From: Paramarasmius palmivorus
Taxonomy: Eukaryota > Basidiomycota > Agaricomycetes > Agaricales > Marasmiaceae
NCBI GenBank assembly: GCA_037176845.1
Contig: JAYKXP010000038.1
Span: 310,001 to 374,000 of the forward strand
Length of the DNA: 64,000 bases
Reading direction: 5' to 3'
A program made the translations under genes and the position numbers. Shown here one piece after another: positions 1-11,684 of this stretch. The notes beneath the pieces were generated by a model. It was not told where the DNA came from, did no database searches, and worked only from the letters and a program-made list of their open reading frames with translations. Each line of letters opens with the position of its first letter. Position 1 is the first letter of the stretch.

Positions 1-3000
1 TCGCTATGCTTGACCAGTCTCTAGTGGCAGCAGACGGTGATCACGATCGGCTTGCTGAGTTGTCGAATGCGTCGGCTGCAGCCGATGATGATCTGAATAT
101 GATTAGCGCAGAAGATGTCGAGGATTGGTGGAATCATCTTCCACAACAGTTTAGCCAACTCGAGGATGGCCATTTTCCATTGTTTTTGACATGGAACAAG
201 GTGCGTCACTCGTCTACATCAGTGTTACACCATCTGATAGGTGGCCTTATCTCAAGTTATCGATGATGCTCGAGGCCGATATGGCACTACAGCAACAGAA
301 GACCAAGGGCACCACCAATGAACGAGCCTCAGTTCATACAACTCAGTTCAGATCAAACGACCTTGTGGATTTCAGAAAGTTTGTACAACACTACTGGCCC
401 GCAATATCTCAGTCTCTCGCCAAGAAGACTGGTTGGTTATTTGTTGGTGTTTGAAACCTGCTTTCTGAACCTTTCGCTAGATCCAGCCCTTGCTTTTGGC
501 GAAGTCATAGGTCGAGTTTCTCACCATCACAGGTATCAGTGTTCTGATGCTTTTTCAGGTGTTATCAAAGGGTCAGAAGCAGCCCTATCGAAGGAAACCC
601 GTTTCCTGGACAGTGCTGCATATGAATCTATGTGCAACAGACGACCTGTATTCTTTGCATCAGACACGGACCGTTTCTACTCTGTTTTTCAAGCCTACAT
701 TAATAGGAAGAAGCAAAGCGAGGTGATAAGGACGTAGCTGACAGGTGTGTTTGCCCATTCCGGGATAGTCAATCTGAATAACGATCACATTTGTAGAGCC
801 CACGATATTCTCGACTTTTTCCGTCAGTCCGGAGTGCCCGGACGGAAAGTTGACCATCTGTGCGTATCTCTGCAGTATTGCGTTCTCGTATTGATTTGCC
901 CTAGCTATGTCGACGAAGTACAAGACAATTTGTTGATTGACACACTCAGTACGCTGAAAATTTGTAGCTTGTATAATACCTGACTATTCCTTAAGTTTTG
1001 AGGGCGATTTGCCTAAATCCCAATGGCTTATTCTGGGCTGGCGATACTGCACAAGGAATATCTGCCGGCAGCGCTTTTCGGTTTAACGAACTGAAGGCTC
1101 TTCAGTGGAGGCTTGAGGCAAGTCCATTTCATCCCTGGTTATTTGTGTTTTCTAACACTTTACCAGAACGAGAAAAACTGCAATTGGAAAGGGGCTGTCG
1201 CATCCTACGTCAAAGCCCGAGATATTTCAACTTGCAGTCAATTACCGGTCGCACTCCGGGCATCGTCAATTGCGCCCATTCTGTATCGAACTCATCAATT
1301 ATTTCTGGAGCGGGTCGATCGATGAGCTTGCACCTGAAATAGGAATGATTGAAGGGCCACGACCAATATTTTCTCGGAGACCCAGGGAATGACAAGTCAA
1401 TACTTGAGCAGTATCTGTTTGGCGACTCTGGCAATCCTGTAGAATTCGGCGCACAGCAGTGTGAGTGTATGCTTCATGGAACGAGGTGATATTCAATGCC
1501 CTTCTTGTAGGCATCCTAGTAAGAGACGACGAGGCCGTACCAATTTGCGTCAAGCGATTGGTGACAACGTTGGGCTTATAATGTGAGTTGTCCAAGTATG
1601 TAACAAATATTTGACTCATTTGCTTCAGGACCATTCATGATAGCAAAGGTCTTGAGTTCAATGACGCAAGTCCAACTCCTTAATATCCTATGAATGTTTT
1701 CTGATGACCGCTACCAACAGGTCCTTATTTATAATTTCTTTACGGATTCAAATGTCGACGCTGCCCGTTGGAGGGTGATCCTCAACGCGGTGGCCGGTTC
1801 AACAACCCCGGCTCCAGTTCTAGATAACCACAAACATGCGAACATTTGGCTGGAGGTAACATTATCATCCTGCAACATTACGAGAAAGGCACTGAAAAGT
1901 TGCTATGTAGCTGAAATTTCTCTATGTCGCCCTGACTAGAGCACGTGAACAATGTCTGGTTAGCTGACTCATCCATTGCAGGAGAGCCTATGAAGGTGAG
2001 CAATAGATGTTAGTGCAGCAACTTGTAGTGATGATGGTCTTCATAGTTGTACTGGACGAGTCGCAGCTTGATACGAACGATGGCACCCGGAGTAAAGGCA
2101 CCTCCGACTGGCTACTTCTTCTTCTCCCCGAAGAGTGGTTATGCAACAAGGTCGTACACTTTTTGATCAGCGCCGATTTCTGCAAGGCAAAACATTGCTT
2201 TGAGAAAGCACGACGCCGGAATTATGTGGTCATGGCTGGGGCTTACATTCTTCGAGATGAGGCTGAAAGCAAGAGCGATAACGAACGTGATCGCAGGTCA
2301 ACATTCAAAGATGCAGCGAAGGCATTTAGGGCCTGTGCTACGCTTTTCGGGCGACGGCGATCCGACTTTTTGCGTTTGAGCGCTAACTGTTCACGCAAAG
2401 CCAAGGACTTCCTGAGTGCAGCGCAGGCATATGTTGAAGGGGGTATGCATGATGATGCTGCCGAATGCTACCTCGAGTTACGGATGTATGACGAGGCAGT
2501 AGGAGATCGTCACGTCTGGTAACGTGAACAATCCAGCACTTGCAGCAAGTGTCGTCAGGATCGCAAAGGTCTTCTATTTCACCGAAGTGCAGTCTCTTCC
2601 GGCTTCAGATCCTCAGCGGGCCCTCCGATTGAAGTAAGTTCTCATCCTGTTTGTTGCTATGTCCCAATTGACCGTAAACAGGCAAGGTACCAACTATTTG
2701 ACTCTCCCGAGGAGGCCTTGGAGTATGCAGAAGATCGCTCCCTCGATGTTGCCGGAGTGATATCTTAATCACGCACTCCAGATTCACTGAGGCAGCGGAT
2801 CTTCATCCTAGCAGAAGGGAGACTCATTCGAAGCAATCAGTCTGCTTGTGCGTCCAAGGGGCCGTGAATCCACACATCGGGCAGGACAATGTGTTACTTG
2901 ACGGACTTTGGCGACATATCTCATTTGCCGTGCGGAGAGAAAACATTCGTGATGATCCCGAAATTGCCCGAAGCTCTTGAAACTGGGTGCACTGGCCTTG

Positions 3001-4904
3001 TAATGGATGACTGGTATCGAAAGGAGGTATGTCCCCAGACATAGAAAGTTCAATATTCCTGTGCTAATATAAAAAATAGCTTACTATGTTTACCACCATT
3101 TTTCATGGCGGGTCTGTTACTGACCTTCGGGAACTTGGGCAATCGTTTCTCCTCGACCATAATTTTGCCGCAGCATTTCTCTGCCTTGAACAGTATTTTG
3201 ATGGATTCGCCCTTCTTCAGAACCAAGATGTCCCTCTCCCAGTTGTAGTTGGCGAGCTGGAGCTTTTCCTACAATACACCACTATCCTGACATCGGAGTT
3301 GAAGGCATCGTCTTTGGAGTCCAGCGTCGAACTTTCCAAGCTCTTTGGATTTCAGAATACAGCGAGCGATCAAATTTCCTTGGTCACCCGGATCGTTCCT
3401 TTTCAACAAACTCGAGGATGTCACTCCAGAGGAAGAGGTCATCATTTCATCATTGAAGCTTACCAACCTGCTCAGATCCTCTGTGGAAGCCCATCTGCGA
3501 TCACAGTTGAAACAGGAAAATGAAATTTGCAGGACTCTGAAGGCATTCACGCTGTGTCTGCCTTTTGCAGTGGCGGGAATCTGCAACCGCTCAAATTGTC
3601 CCAAAGCACATATCGGAGGGCATGATTTGACTACAACCTCTTACACCATGCGCGTTCGTATCCATTTGCAGCAAGTACTCCTCTTGAGACAAATCCCCTT
3701 CGATGCATCAAAGGATTCATATTCTCAGCGCCGGTACGTCCTTCAGCTCACCGTAGAATATTGAACTCACTTATCTGTCGCAGCTATTGGTTGAGGCGGC
3801 TCTATGAAGCTCTTTTCCCGCCTCATCCTAACATGGGAAATATGGCCAGTCTTGAAGCGGCAAAAATACCTGAACTGCAAGAAAAGATTGTCGATGATAT
3901 TAGAAGCTGGATTCTAGGTTTTGTCTTCGCACCGATCGTTACCATTGCCTCCGTTTCTTACGCTACTATCGTACGGTGCTACTCTTCTAATCACTGCAGT
4001 GCCATCACTGTCTACACTGCAGAATTCCGGAACCCTTTCAACTTGCAGCAGTGACTCCAGATATCTTTATCGAGGGCAATGGAAGTGGTCCGTGTGTCCT
4101 TGGGAGTACCGGCGTGAAGGTGGCAATGCAGTCTATGACCTTTTGTCTATGATGGAAGGTACCGCGCCCAATAGCTTGAATAGGGGAATATTGTGCCTAT
4201 GGTCAGTACCAAATTTTCTTACCGTAATCCTAGCTAAACCTTTTCGCAAATTGCAGCCATATCATCAAGAAAAAACTGGCAATTGACATTTCCATGCTGT
4301 GCCATCTCATAGAAGATTTATGCAGGAACTTGATCCTATCAGCAGCTTGTTATGACGGGAGAAGATTCATAATGTGATGCTTCCCCGCAGCTGGCTTTCG
4401 TTGGGGATCAATGCGGAGCTTTTAAGAACGAGGAACTTCAATTTCGTGATGATGCTTGTTGGACCCATCATGGTCGAACTGTTGACTCAAATACACACCG
4501 GGGTCGATGCAGGTACTTGATTTCTGTTCTCCCTTGCTACGTTGCCTACTGAGAACCATTTCATTAGACCATCTCCAGTATGAAACAGTCACGCTTGGAT
4601 CCCCTTTATATAACCGAAACATCATCCGGTCCGTCTTCATCAATCGGATGTGAGTAGCTAAAAGAGACTGTTGAGCACTTCGTGTCAGCTAATGATATCC
4701 TCTTTAGATGTCGCTCACTCGCCCTTTGTAAGTTTTCGCTCGTTTCAAGATTCATTCGAGACTGACTTCCAATATATAGTTGGTTACAACTTCCGCAATA
4801 ACCAGGTCCGACAAGCCATTTTTTATACACTTACCTCTTTGCGCTATTGCAATCCGCCTCCGCCCCCTTCGGCGCCCTGGACCTGGTGGGTTCATTTCTC
4901 TTAG
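1..4904 (+). CDS. TRANK1-like UvrD-family helicase with TPR region (5' end outside window, frame-broken)
   Basis: Resembles the large fungal proteins related to TRANK1 (TPR and ankyrin repeat-containing protein 1), which carry an SF1 UvrD-type helicase core followed by TPR-like helices. Seen in order: motif II 'YVDEVQDN' near 908-930; motif III 'WAGDTAQGISAGSAFRF' near 1033-1085; motif V 'TIHDSKGLEF' at about 1631-1660; motif VI 'LYVALTRARE' near 1922-1951; a TPR-like stretch near 2180-2500 with alternating 'AAKAF', 'AAQAYVEGGMHDDAAECY'; and a C-terminal exon with 'GYNFRNNQVRQAI' near 4784-4830. Clear introns occur early (about 201-256 and 430-479). The frame also switches without splice signals, for example near 710 and three times within 2790-2910, where single extra bases separate 'LAEGRLI' from 'AISLLV'. 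The N-terminus and Walker A lie upstream of the window. The family is fairly certain; intactness is not. The next gene begins 17 bp after the last stop. Confidence 0.7.
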
Positions 4905-4920
4905 CCTTGACTCCCTCTAA

Positions 4921-5940
4921 ATGTCTTCAAGGTACGCATATGCCGAAGATTGGAATGCAATTGCCAGACTCGCGAGGAACTCGATCAGGGCTACATCCAT
5001 GGACGAAATGATACATTTGCTTCACACAAGTAAATTATGTGGTACCCCTCCCAACTTCCCATCCGTTCGCTACATCGTTTACACCCGCCTGGACGAACTC
5101 CCCACTCTCCTACGAGCCGAGAAACCTGCCCCCCCTAAACCAGTCACACTGCCAGCCTCCGTTGACAATGAGGCAGATATTGTGGAACCCGCGGAAAATC
5201 GAGCAGAAGATCATCTCATTGACGATGCTGCACCCGCCGTTCCGACTGATAGCGCCGACGACAATCCCCACGTCATGTCTGCAGAAGAGAAGGAACAAGA
5301 GGAACGTATCCTTGCCAGGATTCCTGAGATATACAGGAAGAATCACGCTCGTACGCAGGCTGCCAGGACACGCACGGAAGAACGACGAGACGACTACTTC
5401 CTCTCTTGCCGTGAAGCTGCACGATCTTGCAATCTCCCGGGCGGCGTATACCTCAAGATGATGTTGGGTCCTCTTCCCCACGTACTCATGACCCTTCAGG
5501 CGTTGTACGATCTTACACAGGAGTTCAAGCGCAAGACAAAGGATTGGATGAAAGGAGAGTTGAGTCACGAGCAGTTGGATATGCTTGACCAGCAATTGAC
5601 GCAGACCAAGTGCGTATTTGTGCCACGTACATTCAAAAAGCTGGAGCACTGACTCGACCTTAGTTCTGCGATCAAGAGTATCACGGCCTTGCAAAAGAAC
5701 CTTGGGTCCAAGTCCCCTATTCACTCTGAGCAGAGGGATTCGTTGTTGAAGAAGTACGTCGGCGAAACAAGGGTCTTGATAGCCGAGGGCCTCCCATTTG
5801 CTCTGCCCGAGGACGTTCACAGAGAGTTCAATATTGGATGGAAAGGTATCGTAAAGCCAAAGGCCCCGAAGAAGCCTGCGAAGTCGGAAGAAAGGCCGAC
5901 ATTGAACACCAGCGACTTGGACGAATTGGACTTTGAGTAA
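4921..5940 (+). CDS. Uncharacterised protein, about 321 aa, charged
   Basis: Two exons: 4921-5609 and 5664-5940, joined across a 54-nt GT-AG intron that keeps the frame ('TQTNSAIKSI' at the junction). The ATG at 4921 starts a long frame beginning MSSRYAYAEDW. The N-terminal 65 residues and the C-terminal half look folded; residues about 70-130 are acidic and low in complexity ('PENRAED', 'DSADDN'), probably a disordered linker. A helical region follows, rich in R/E ('RTQAARTRTEERRDDY'), and the end is lysine/proline rich ('VKPKAPKKPAKSEER') before an acidic tail. No signal peptide or membrane segment is seen. I do not recognise the family and assign no function. It lies head-to-tail with the helicase gene and convergent with the inositol monophosphatase gene, 134 bp away. 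Confidence 0.75.
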
Positions 5941-6074
5941 TTTCATCAGCAAGACACGGTCTATACATGTATTCATTCTCTAAATCAATTGGTCTTACTG
6001 TTGTATCTTTTCATGTTGAAACATCATAATTCTCAGCCGTGCTGTAGAAATCTTGTATGATTCGCTTCTGAGCA

Positions 6075-7303
6075 TCAGCTCCTTTTTCCGCCTAATGCGA
6101 TGACTGAGTTTAAGGTCACATTACAAGCAGTGTTTGGACCCACCTCTGTGTCGCCGATAGCACGCACAACGATGTACTTTCTACCGGTAAGAATTTCCTC
6201 CGTCATTTCACCGAACTCTGGTGTATCCTTCGTTGCCGCAAAGACAGTATGCGAGCCCGAAACAGTACAGCCAGCTTCTTGGGCGATCAATGAGCCAGCA
6301 CAGACATCCCATGGCCAGCATCCGATTTCCCTATTTGTTTGGTCAACGGGCGGAGAAAGCGAGAGACGAGTGTAGGCTGTACCAGTAGAGGTCAAGACCA
6401 CCTTGCGCGACCATCGCAAAGTTCAAAGCCGAGCTTCCCAGTGAACGGATGGAGTGTACCATGCGCCCGCCCACAACACCTGAAGAGGGATCTCCAGCCA
6501 AGCGGTGGAAGGACTCTGAGCGCTTCGTAGCGGGTGCAAGGGACCTATCGTTACCCCATTCAACAGCTAGCGGAGTATGAGATGGGGATAGGCGAAAAAG
6601 AGTGAATCACGGACCGATCAAGGCTTGACCCAACGATTCGAGGGGTTTAGGAGCCTTTGCGAGTGGCAATTTCGCTGGTGGTGCGCCGTTCTTGGATAGA
6701 TAAGAACCCTGGCCTTTGATACCGGTGTACTTGAACTATCTTTAGCAACAGATGGAAATGAGTAAATAAGGAGCCTTACCAATAGGTCGAGGAAGGGGTT
6801 GTAGATGACACCGAGTACGGGGCGACGTTTGTAGATGAGGCCGAGAGAAATGCACACCCAGGGGAAGCCGTGTACGAAGTTGGTCGTGCCGTCTGGAATA
6901 GGGTGTCAAGAATGCTTAATGGGAGGAAGGTTAAGGCGTACCTATGGGATCAACGCAGTATGTTGGCTCATCAGTCAAAGGAGAACGCGATCCTGCAGCA
7001 TAAGATTCTTCTCCGATACTGGTTTTGAGTGCATGCTTAGCTGGAATATCACCGGGAAGAAGGGTCTACGCACAACTTAAACTCAGGATATTTCTCAGAA
7101 ATCTCCTTCTTCACCAATTCTTCCACCTTTACATCGTATTCCGTGACCAAGTCCGTCGAGTTCTTCTTCAAGTCAACTGTTGATCCGGCAGTCTGGATAG
7201 CAGCACCTCCTTCAAGGATGAGAGCTCCTGCTTTCCTGGCCAAAGAGACGGTGAACTCGAGGATAGACTGAAGGTCAGAAGCAGTCAATTCTGGGGTCGA
7301 CAT
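6075..7303 (-). CDS. Inositol-1-monophosphatase
   Basis: Hydrolyses myo-inositol monophosphates to free inositol and phosphate in a metal-dependent reaction (cytosolic inositol recycling). The protein starts [12 protein letters not shown] at 7303. Family hallmarks are visible: '[13 protein letters not shown]' (substrate loop region), '[10 protein letters not shown]' (the metal-binding Glu-Glu), motif 1 '[18 protein letters not shown]' across an exon junction near 6885-6950, and motif 2 '[17 protein letters not shown]' near 6265-6320, which contains the second Asp metal ligand. At least five exons with short introns link these blocks in one frame, and no break was seen. The stop is TCA (reverse TGA) at 6075-6077. 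Length of about 320-330 residues suits the family. It is divergent from the proteasome alpha-5 gene, with 312 bp between the start codons. Confidence 0.92.
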
Positions 7304-7615
7304 GGTGATGGTCCAGAGAAGGAGAAATGACGAATTTTTGCGCCGGTGATGCTTTCGGAGTGATCATCGATTACCCTTCCAGTTAGAGAAAGTTGCACGT
7401 TCGTCCTAGTAAAATTTTGGTTCACGAATACAATACATTGTGAAATGGCAGTAGCGTCTTCGTAGGGAGTATTTCCGGGATAATGAAGGTAGCAATGAGG
7501 AGGAGACAAGCACAGCGACATGGTGTTCATCGCCCAGGTAATTAGAAGTTCACACGGTGGTACGCGTCGCAGTCCACGCAAGCTGAATCTCCAGTTCATC
7601 TCATTTCATACCACC
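7304..7615. promoter_or_regulatory. Shared intergenic promoter between inositol monophosphatase (-) and proteasome alpha-5 (+)
   Basis: This 312-bp gap separates two divergent start codons (7303 on minus, 7616 on plus) and must hold both promoters and 5' leaders. I see no canonical TATAAA near either start, which would fit housekeeping TATA-less promoters. The plus start codon sits in a good context (ACCACC before ATG). Confidence 0.5.
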
Positions 7616-8659
7616 ATGTTCTTAACGCGTTCTGAATACGGTATGGGCTGTTTCCTCTCTTTTCATGAGCTTTATTTGACCGAGATACTGTAGATCGAGG
7701 TGTCAATACTTTCTCCCCCGAGGGCCGTTTGTTCCAAGGTACGCCGAGCCATCTTCCAGGATGTATAGATATACTGAGGATGCGTCGTAGTCGAGTATGC
7801 TATCGAGGCAATTAAGGTGTGCATATACCCAATATGAACTCATTTTATTTAGAGTTCTAATACTGTCTACCCTAGCTCGGCTCAACCACCGTCGGTATTC
7901 GTACAGACCACGGCGTTGTTCTCGCAGTAGAAAAGCGCGTTCAGTCACCACTCCTCGAAGCAAGCTCAATCGAAAAGATCATGGAAATCGACAGTCACCT
8001 GGGATGCGCAATGTCAGGTCTAACCGCTGACGCACGAACTATGATCGACCATGCCAGAGTTACGGCTCAGAACCATTCCTTTACCTACGACGAGAAGATC
8101 AAAGTCGAGAGTGTTACGCAGGCGGTGTGTGATTTGGCTTTGAGGTTTGGAGAGAGTGTACACGATGAGGATGCGATGATGAGTAGACCATTTGGAGTGG
8201 CGTTGTTGATTGCTGGGATTGATGAGTTGGGACCACAATTGTGAGTTCAGATAGTTGCTTGACTGCGGGATCTATTCCAACAATTCTACTAGATTTCCAC
8301 ACCGATCCATCCGGCACATTCGTGAAATACCAAGCAAAGGCTATCGGTTCCGGGTCAGAAGCTGCTCAAGCCGAACTGCAGGACAAGTGGTACACTGTGA
8401 GCACTATACCCCATATTTCCATCCACTTTCTCACTCGCACTGTAGCAAATGACGTTACAGGAAGCACAGATATTGACCCTGCGGGTGTTGAAGCAAGTTA
8501 TGGAGGAGAAGCTAGATCATCACAATGTACAATTAGCACAGGTGTGTTCTTTTTCATCTTCGCGACGCTTTGGTCTCAAAACCATTTTAGGTGACTCGTG
8601 ACAAGGGATTCGAGATCCTCGACGAGACAAGCCTAAAATCAGTTATCGACCTCATGTAG
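7616..8659 (+). CDS. PUP2: 20S proteasome subunit alpha type-5
   Basis: Structural alpha subunit of the 20S proteasome outer ring, nucleus and cytosol. Exons read: 7616-7640 (MFLTRSEY), 7694-7738 ('[14 protein letters not shown]'), 7791-7816 ('VEYAIEAIK'), 7876 to about 8240 ('[20 protein letters not shown]', '[20 protein letters not shown]'), then '[20 protein letters not shown]', '[18 protein letters not shown]' and '[18 protein letters not shown]' before TAG at 8657-8659. The alpha-subunit N-terminal signature and the alpha-5 type 'AIGSGSE' are unmistakable. At the intron after 'GPQL' the frame fails by one base: splicing at the only GT (8241) and the AG at 8291-8292 reads TTT-CCA instead of the expected F-H. 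One T too many in the TTT run at 8294-8296 would explain it. The subunit is essential, so an assembly indel is likelier than a null allele. Confidence 0.93.
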
Positions 8660-9155
8660 ATTATCTTTCGGATTTGTTGCTGAATCGTCACCTTTCATGA
8701 ATCATCTGTAGGACCCTGTATGAACTACTTGCAAGTAAGATACCTAGCAAGACCAATAGTGAAATAAAGGAAGGTAGCCAGGAAATAAACCCAAATCCAT
8801 ATACCAGAAAGTCGTAGCCAGGAATGCGACAAGGCAGCAAAAATATCGATCAACTAGTACAGGACTAAATTAGTGGTTATATACGACTATTTAAGGGAGA
8901 GTTCATGGTAAGGATGAGAGAGAAAGTCCCTGAGTGTGTGGAAATGGACAGTGGATAGCAATAGTGAATCGAATCCATGTATGAGTACGTGGAATGTGTA
9001 AATGAACGTTGAAAACGACTAGTAGCCTCCTCATCCCCAGAAATGGATGTTTATGGGTATGAATGCAATGGCCAGCCGCAGGTCTAAATGGCCGGCTCTT
9101 CGAGCTCCTCCTCCCGGTGAGATGGGGACAAGAATGTCCACCGAAAATCCGGTCT
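8660..9155. other. Convergent intergenic region, no gene seen
   Basis: Holds the 3' ends of the proteasome alpha-5 gene (+) and the SKT5 gene (-). It is AT-rich around 8740-8890. I see no ORF with splice signals or family motifs. Confidence 0.6.
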
Positions 9156-10872
9156 CTACATGATGACACAATCCTTGTCTTTATCCTTCCCCTTTCCATT
9201 CGCGTCCTGGCCATTGCCTTCTCTGTGTAATACGGAACCGGGTCCACCTGGCTGCCTCATTGCTTGCGTTTGTGAGCCCTTGAGTCGCTGCGAGGCCCGT
9301 TTGTCGCCCAGATCAGCTGCACGTTTGTACCACTGTATAGCGCTTAAAACGGATAAATTAGTAAGAAAGCAGTATTATATAGAGGTGTCAACAGGAATAC
9401 GTGGGTGTTGATGGTGTAAAAGCGGGAATAGGTTGTAGACGTCGTGACTAAGAAGATTGATGAGCGACTTACTCAGGCATACTCGCTGGTGTCCCTATGC
9501 CAACTTCGGTGAAATACCCAACAGCGTACATTGCCTTTACGAGCCCGGCTTCCGCTGCTTTTTTGGCCCATAGGTATGCTTCGGTGTCCGATTGAGGTAA
9601 GACGCCAGGTGAGCCTACGAGATACCAGGCTGTTAGTGCGAAACATGCATCTCGGTGGTCTTGCTGAGCAGCGATGTTCTGGGGTCGAGTTTTAGTGAAC
9701 ATAAGAAGAAAATCTAAACCGCAACTCACATAGTAGTGGATCGATAACGCTGGATCCTGTGGACAGCCCATCTTGCCATATTCGTAGCACTCTCCAAGCC
9801 TATACGCACTTGGTGCATACCCCAATTCTGCTGCCTGAGCCAAGAGTTCTGTTGCGTACTCGTAATCCACGAAAACGACATTGTCAATTCCTCTTTCATG
9901 CAGTAATGCCAACTCGTGCAGGGCATGAGGGAACTCGGCTGTCGCATTCTCTGCACTCCTCTTGAGCCACTGTACGCCTTCTTTAGGACTCTTTGATAGT
10001 CCCAACTCCCCATTCAACTGAGCAATACCCAGCCGATACGACGCTCCAGGATGTGATGCGGCCGCTGCCTTCTTGAAGAATTGCAGTGCCTTCGCCGACT
10101 CTCTACGACATCCCCATCCGTTCTCCAGACAAGTCCCAGCACGATACGCCGCATCTGGATGACCATGCTTTGCAGCGAGGACAAACAGTGGGTACGCCCG
10201 ATCAAAATCCTGCTTATTCCTCGGTGTACCAATCCCGTTCGCGTAACAATCGGCTAAGAAATACTGAGACGATGGATGCCCTCGATCTGCCAGCCGTTTT
10301 AACAGCGCCGTGGCCTCCCGCACAAGATCCTCTCGCTTCTCCAAAGCCTTTTCGACTTGCAGGAGGTTCCCAGGTTGCTCTTCGGGTATGGGTAAAGATT
10401 TGGAAGCGTCAATCATGAACACGGCAAATTCGAACTGGAGGTCTGGATCTTGTGTCTTTTTGGCATTGGCTCGGTAGAGCTCTAGGGTGCGTTCGTGAGA
10501 GAGTAATGAGGCTTGGTTTCCGGGTCGAAGATGAGAGTGGTCGAGGATTGGACCTGGAGGAGGTGAGGGTGCACGAATGGACTGTGTTGTGATGGAACGC
10601 GGGTATGAGTTGTCAGCGTAGTATTGGGGATTCAGGTTTCCATTGGTGTCGCCATTGAAGAAATCATCGTCTGGCGGCTGCTGGGGCATGTATCCTCCAT
10701 CATAACGATCCTGTCCAGCATCGCCTCGGTCAAACTCTTGTTCATCATCCAGCGCCTGAGGCCTTGATCTCGACCGCATTGAGCCCTGGTAATATTCATT
10801 GGGAGGAACTGGGGGAACTGGAGGTTGAGAATATTGAGATATTGGCTGCTGTTGAGCCTGGCTGGCATACAT
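9156..10872 (-). CDS. SKT5: SKT5/CHS4-like chitin synthase regulator with Sel1 repeats and CaaX box
   Basis: Activator and localiser of chitin synthase (yeast Chs4/Skt5 targets Chs3 to the bud neck). Three exons: 10872-9730, 9678-9473, 9342-9156, giving 511 residues with no frame break. Residues 1-130 are a disordered Q/P/Y-rich region starting MYASQAQQQPIS. From about residue 165 a run of Sel1-type repeats follows: 'GHPSSQYFLADCYANGIGT', 'GHPDAAYRAGTCLENGWG', 'SHPGASYRLGIAQLNGELG', 'GYAPSAYRLGECYEYGKMG', 'GLVKAMYAVGYFTEVGIG'. The last exon ends in KDKDCVIM, a farnesylation-type CaaX motif like that of yeast Chs4, implying membrane anchoring. The 51-nt intron at 9679-9729 (GTGAGT to CCCCAG) is a multiple of three and has no stop, so retention would insert 17 residues into a repeat. 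A lysine/aspartate-rich linker precedes the CaaX. Confidence 0.94.
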
Positions 10873-11684
10873 GGTGATGGTGTAGAACCAAGCGTGATCG
10901 AGATTATTACTCGTCCGGCGTCAAAGGAAGCTAGCCGTCACTCGCACCACCTCATTTTTCGTGTAGTAATACGGTAACGACGTCAAGCTCGAAAAGTACT
11001 CTGTTACTCTTTAACGAAGCTCAAGTCGGTACAACTGAAAATCAAAAGATTGACAGAGCTTTCTGCGGGTCGTGCGGAGGTTTGCACAAAACGGTGCGGA
11101 ATTTGTTATGATGACGCAGGGGGTTCATCGCTCTTCATGGCGTCGTCATACCAGGAAAAAGAATGCTGGCAACCTGCAAACCGCACCCCGTTTACAGCTG
11201 GTTTACAGCATCGCGCAGCAGGCGAAGAGACTCAGAGTTGTGTTCCGTCATGTACCGAAGGCGACAAGCATCAGGCACTGTTCGCAACTTCATCAAGGGG
11301 GACGAAGAATGGACCGAGACAAGATGAATGGATTGAGAATCGTCGTCGTATATTCGGAAGTGCTTAGCCTGTCCATGACAAAGTCAACGGCAAAGATCCA
11401 CTAGAGCAGTATTCGTGTGTAAAACCGCGGTGAACTCCCCGCTTCTCCCACTGATGGCATGCACTCTGCCTTCGTACTCAAGGCAACCTCGAGTTGTTCT
11501 GAATGTCAGCTAACTCTAGATGACGAAGGTCATCACACAGAAGGCAGATTTGCTATGTATTACTTACCCGGAATGTCAACCGTTGGAACTTGGTCCTTGC
11601 GGTCCGGCATAGAATGGTGTAGATTGTAATCAGAAACCTTGGTGGTCAGTCAATCACCTGGACAAAGAGATAAGAGTGGTTAGG
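10873..11684. other. Intergenic region upstream of SKT5
   Basis: Contains the SKT5 promoter just after 10872. Two overlapping plus-strand frames of about 105-110 codons at 11050-11404 have biased, low-information sequence and no splice or family support. Nothing else is identified. Confidence 0.45.

Noticed and set aside
5110..5976. 288-codon minus-strand ORF opposite the unknown gene at 4921-5940
   Set aside because: It mirrors the coding strand of a gene with a good intron and normal composition; the antisense translation is Leu/Arg/Cys-rich without domain features.
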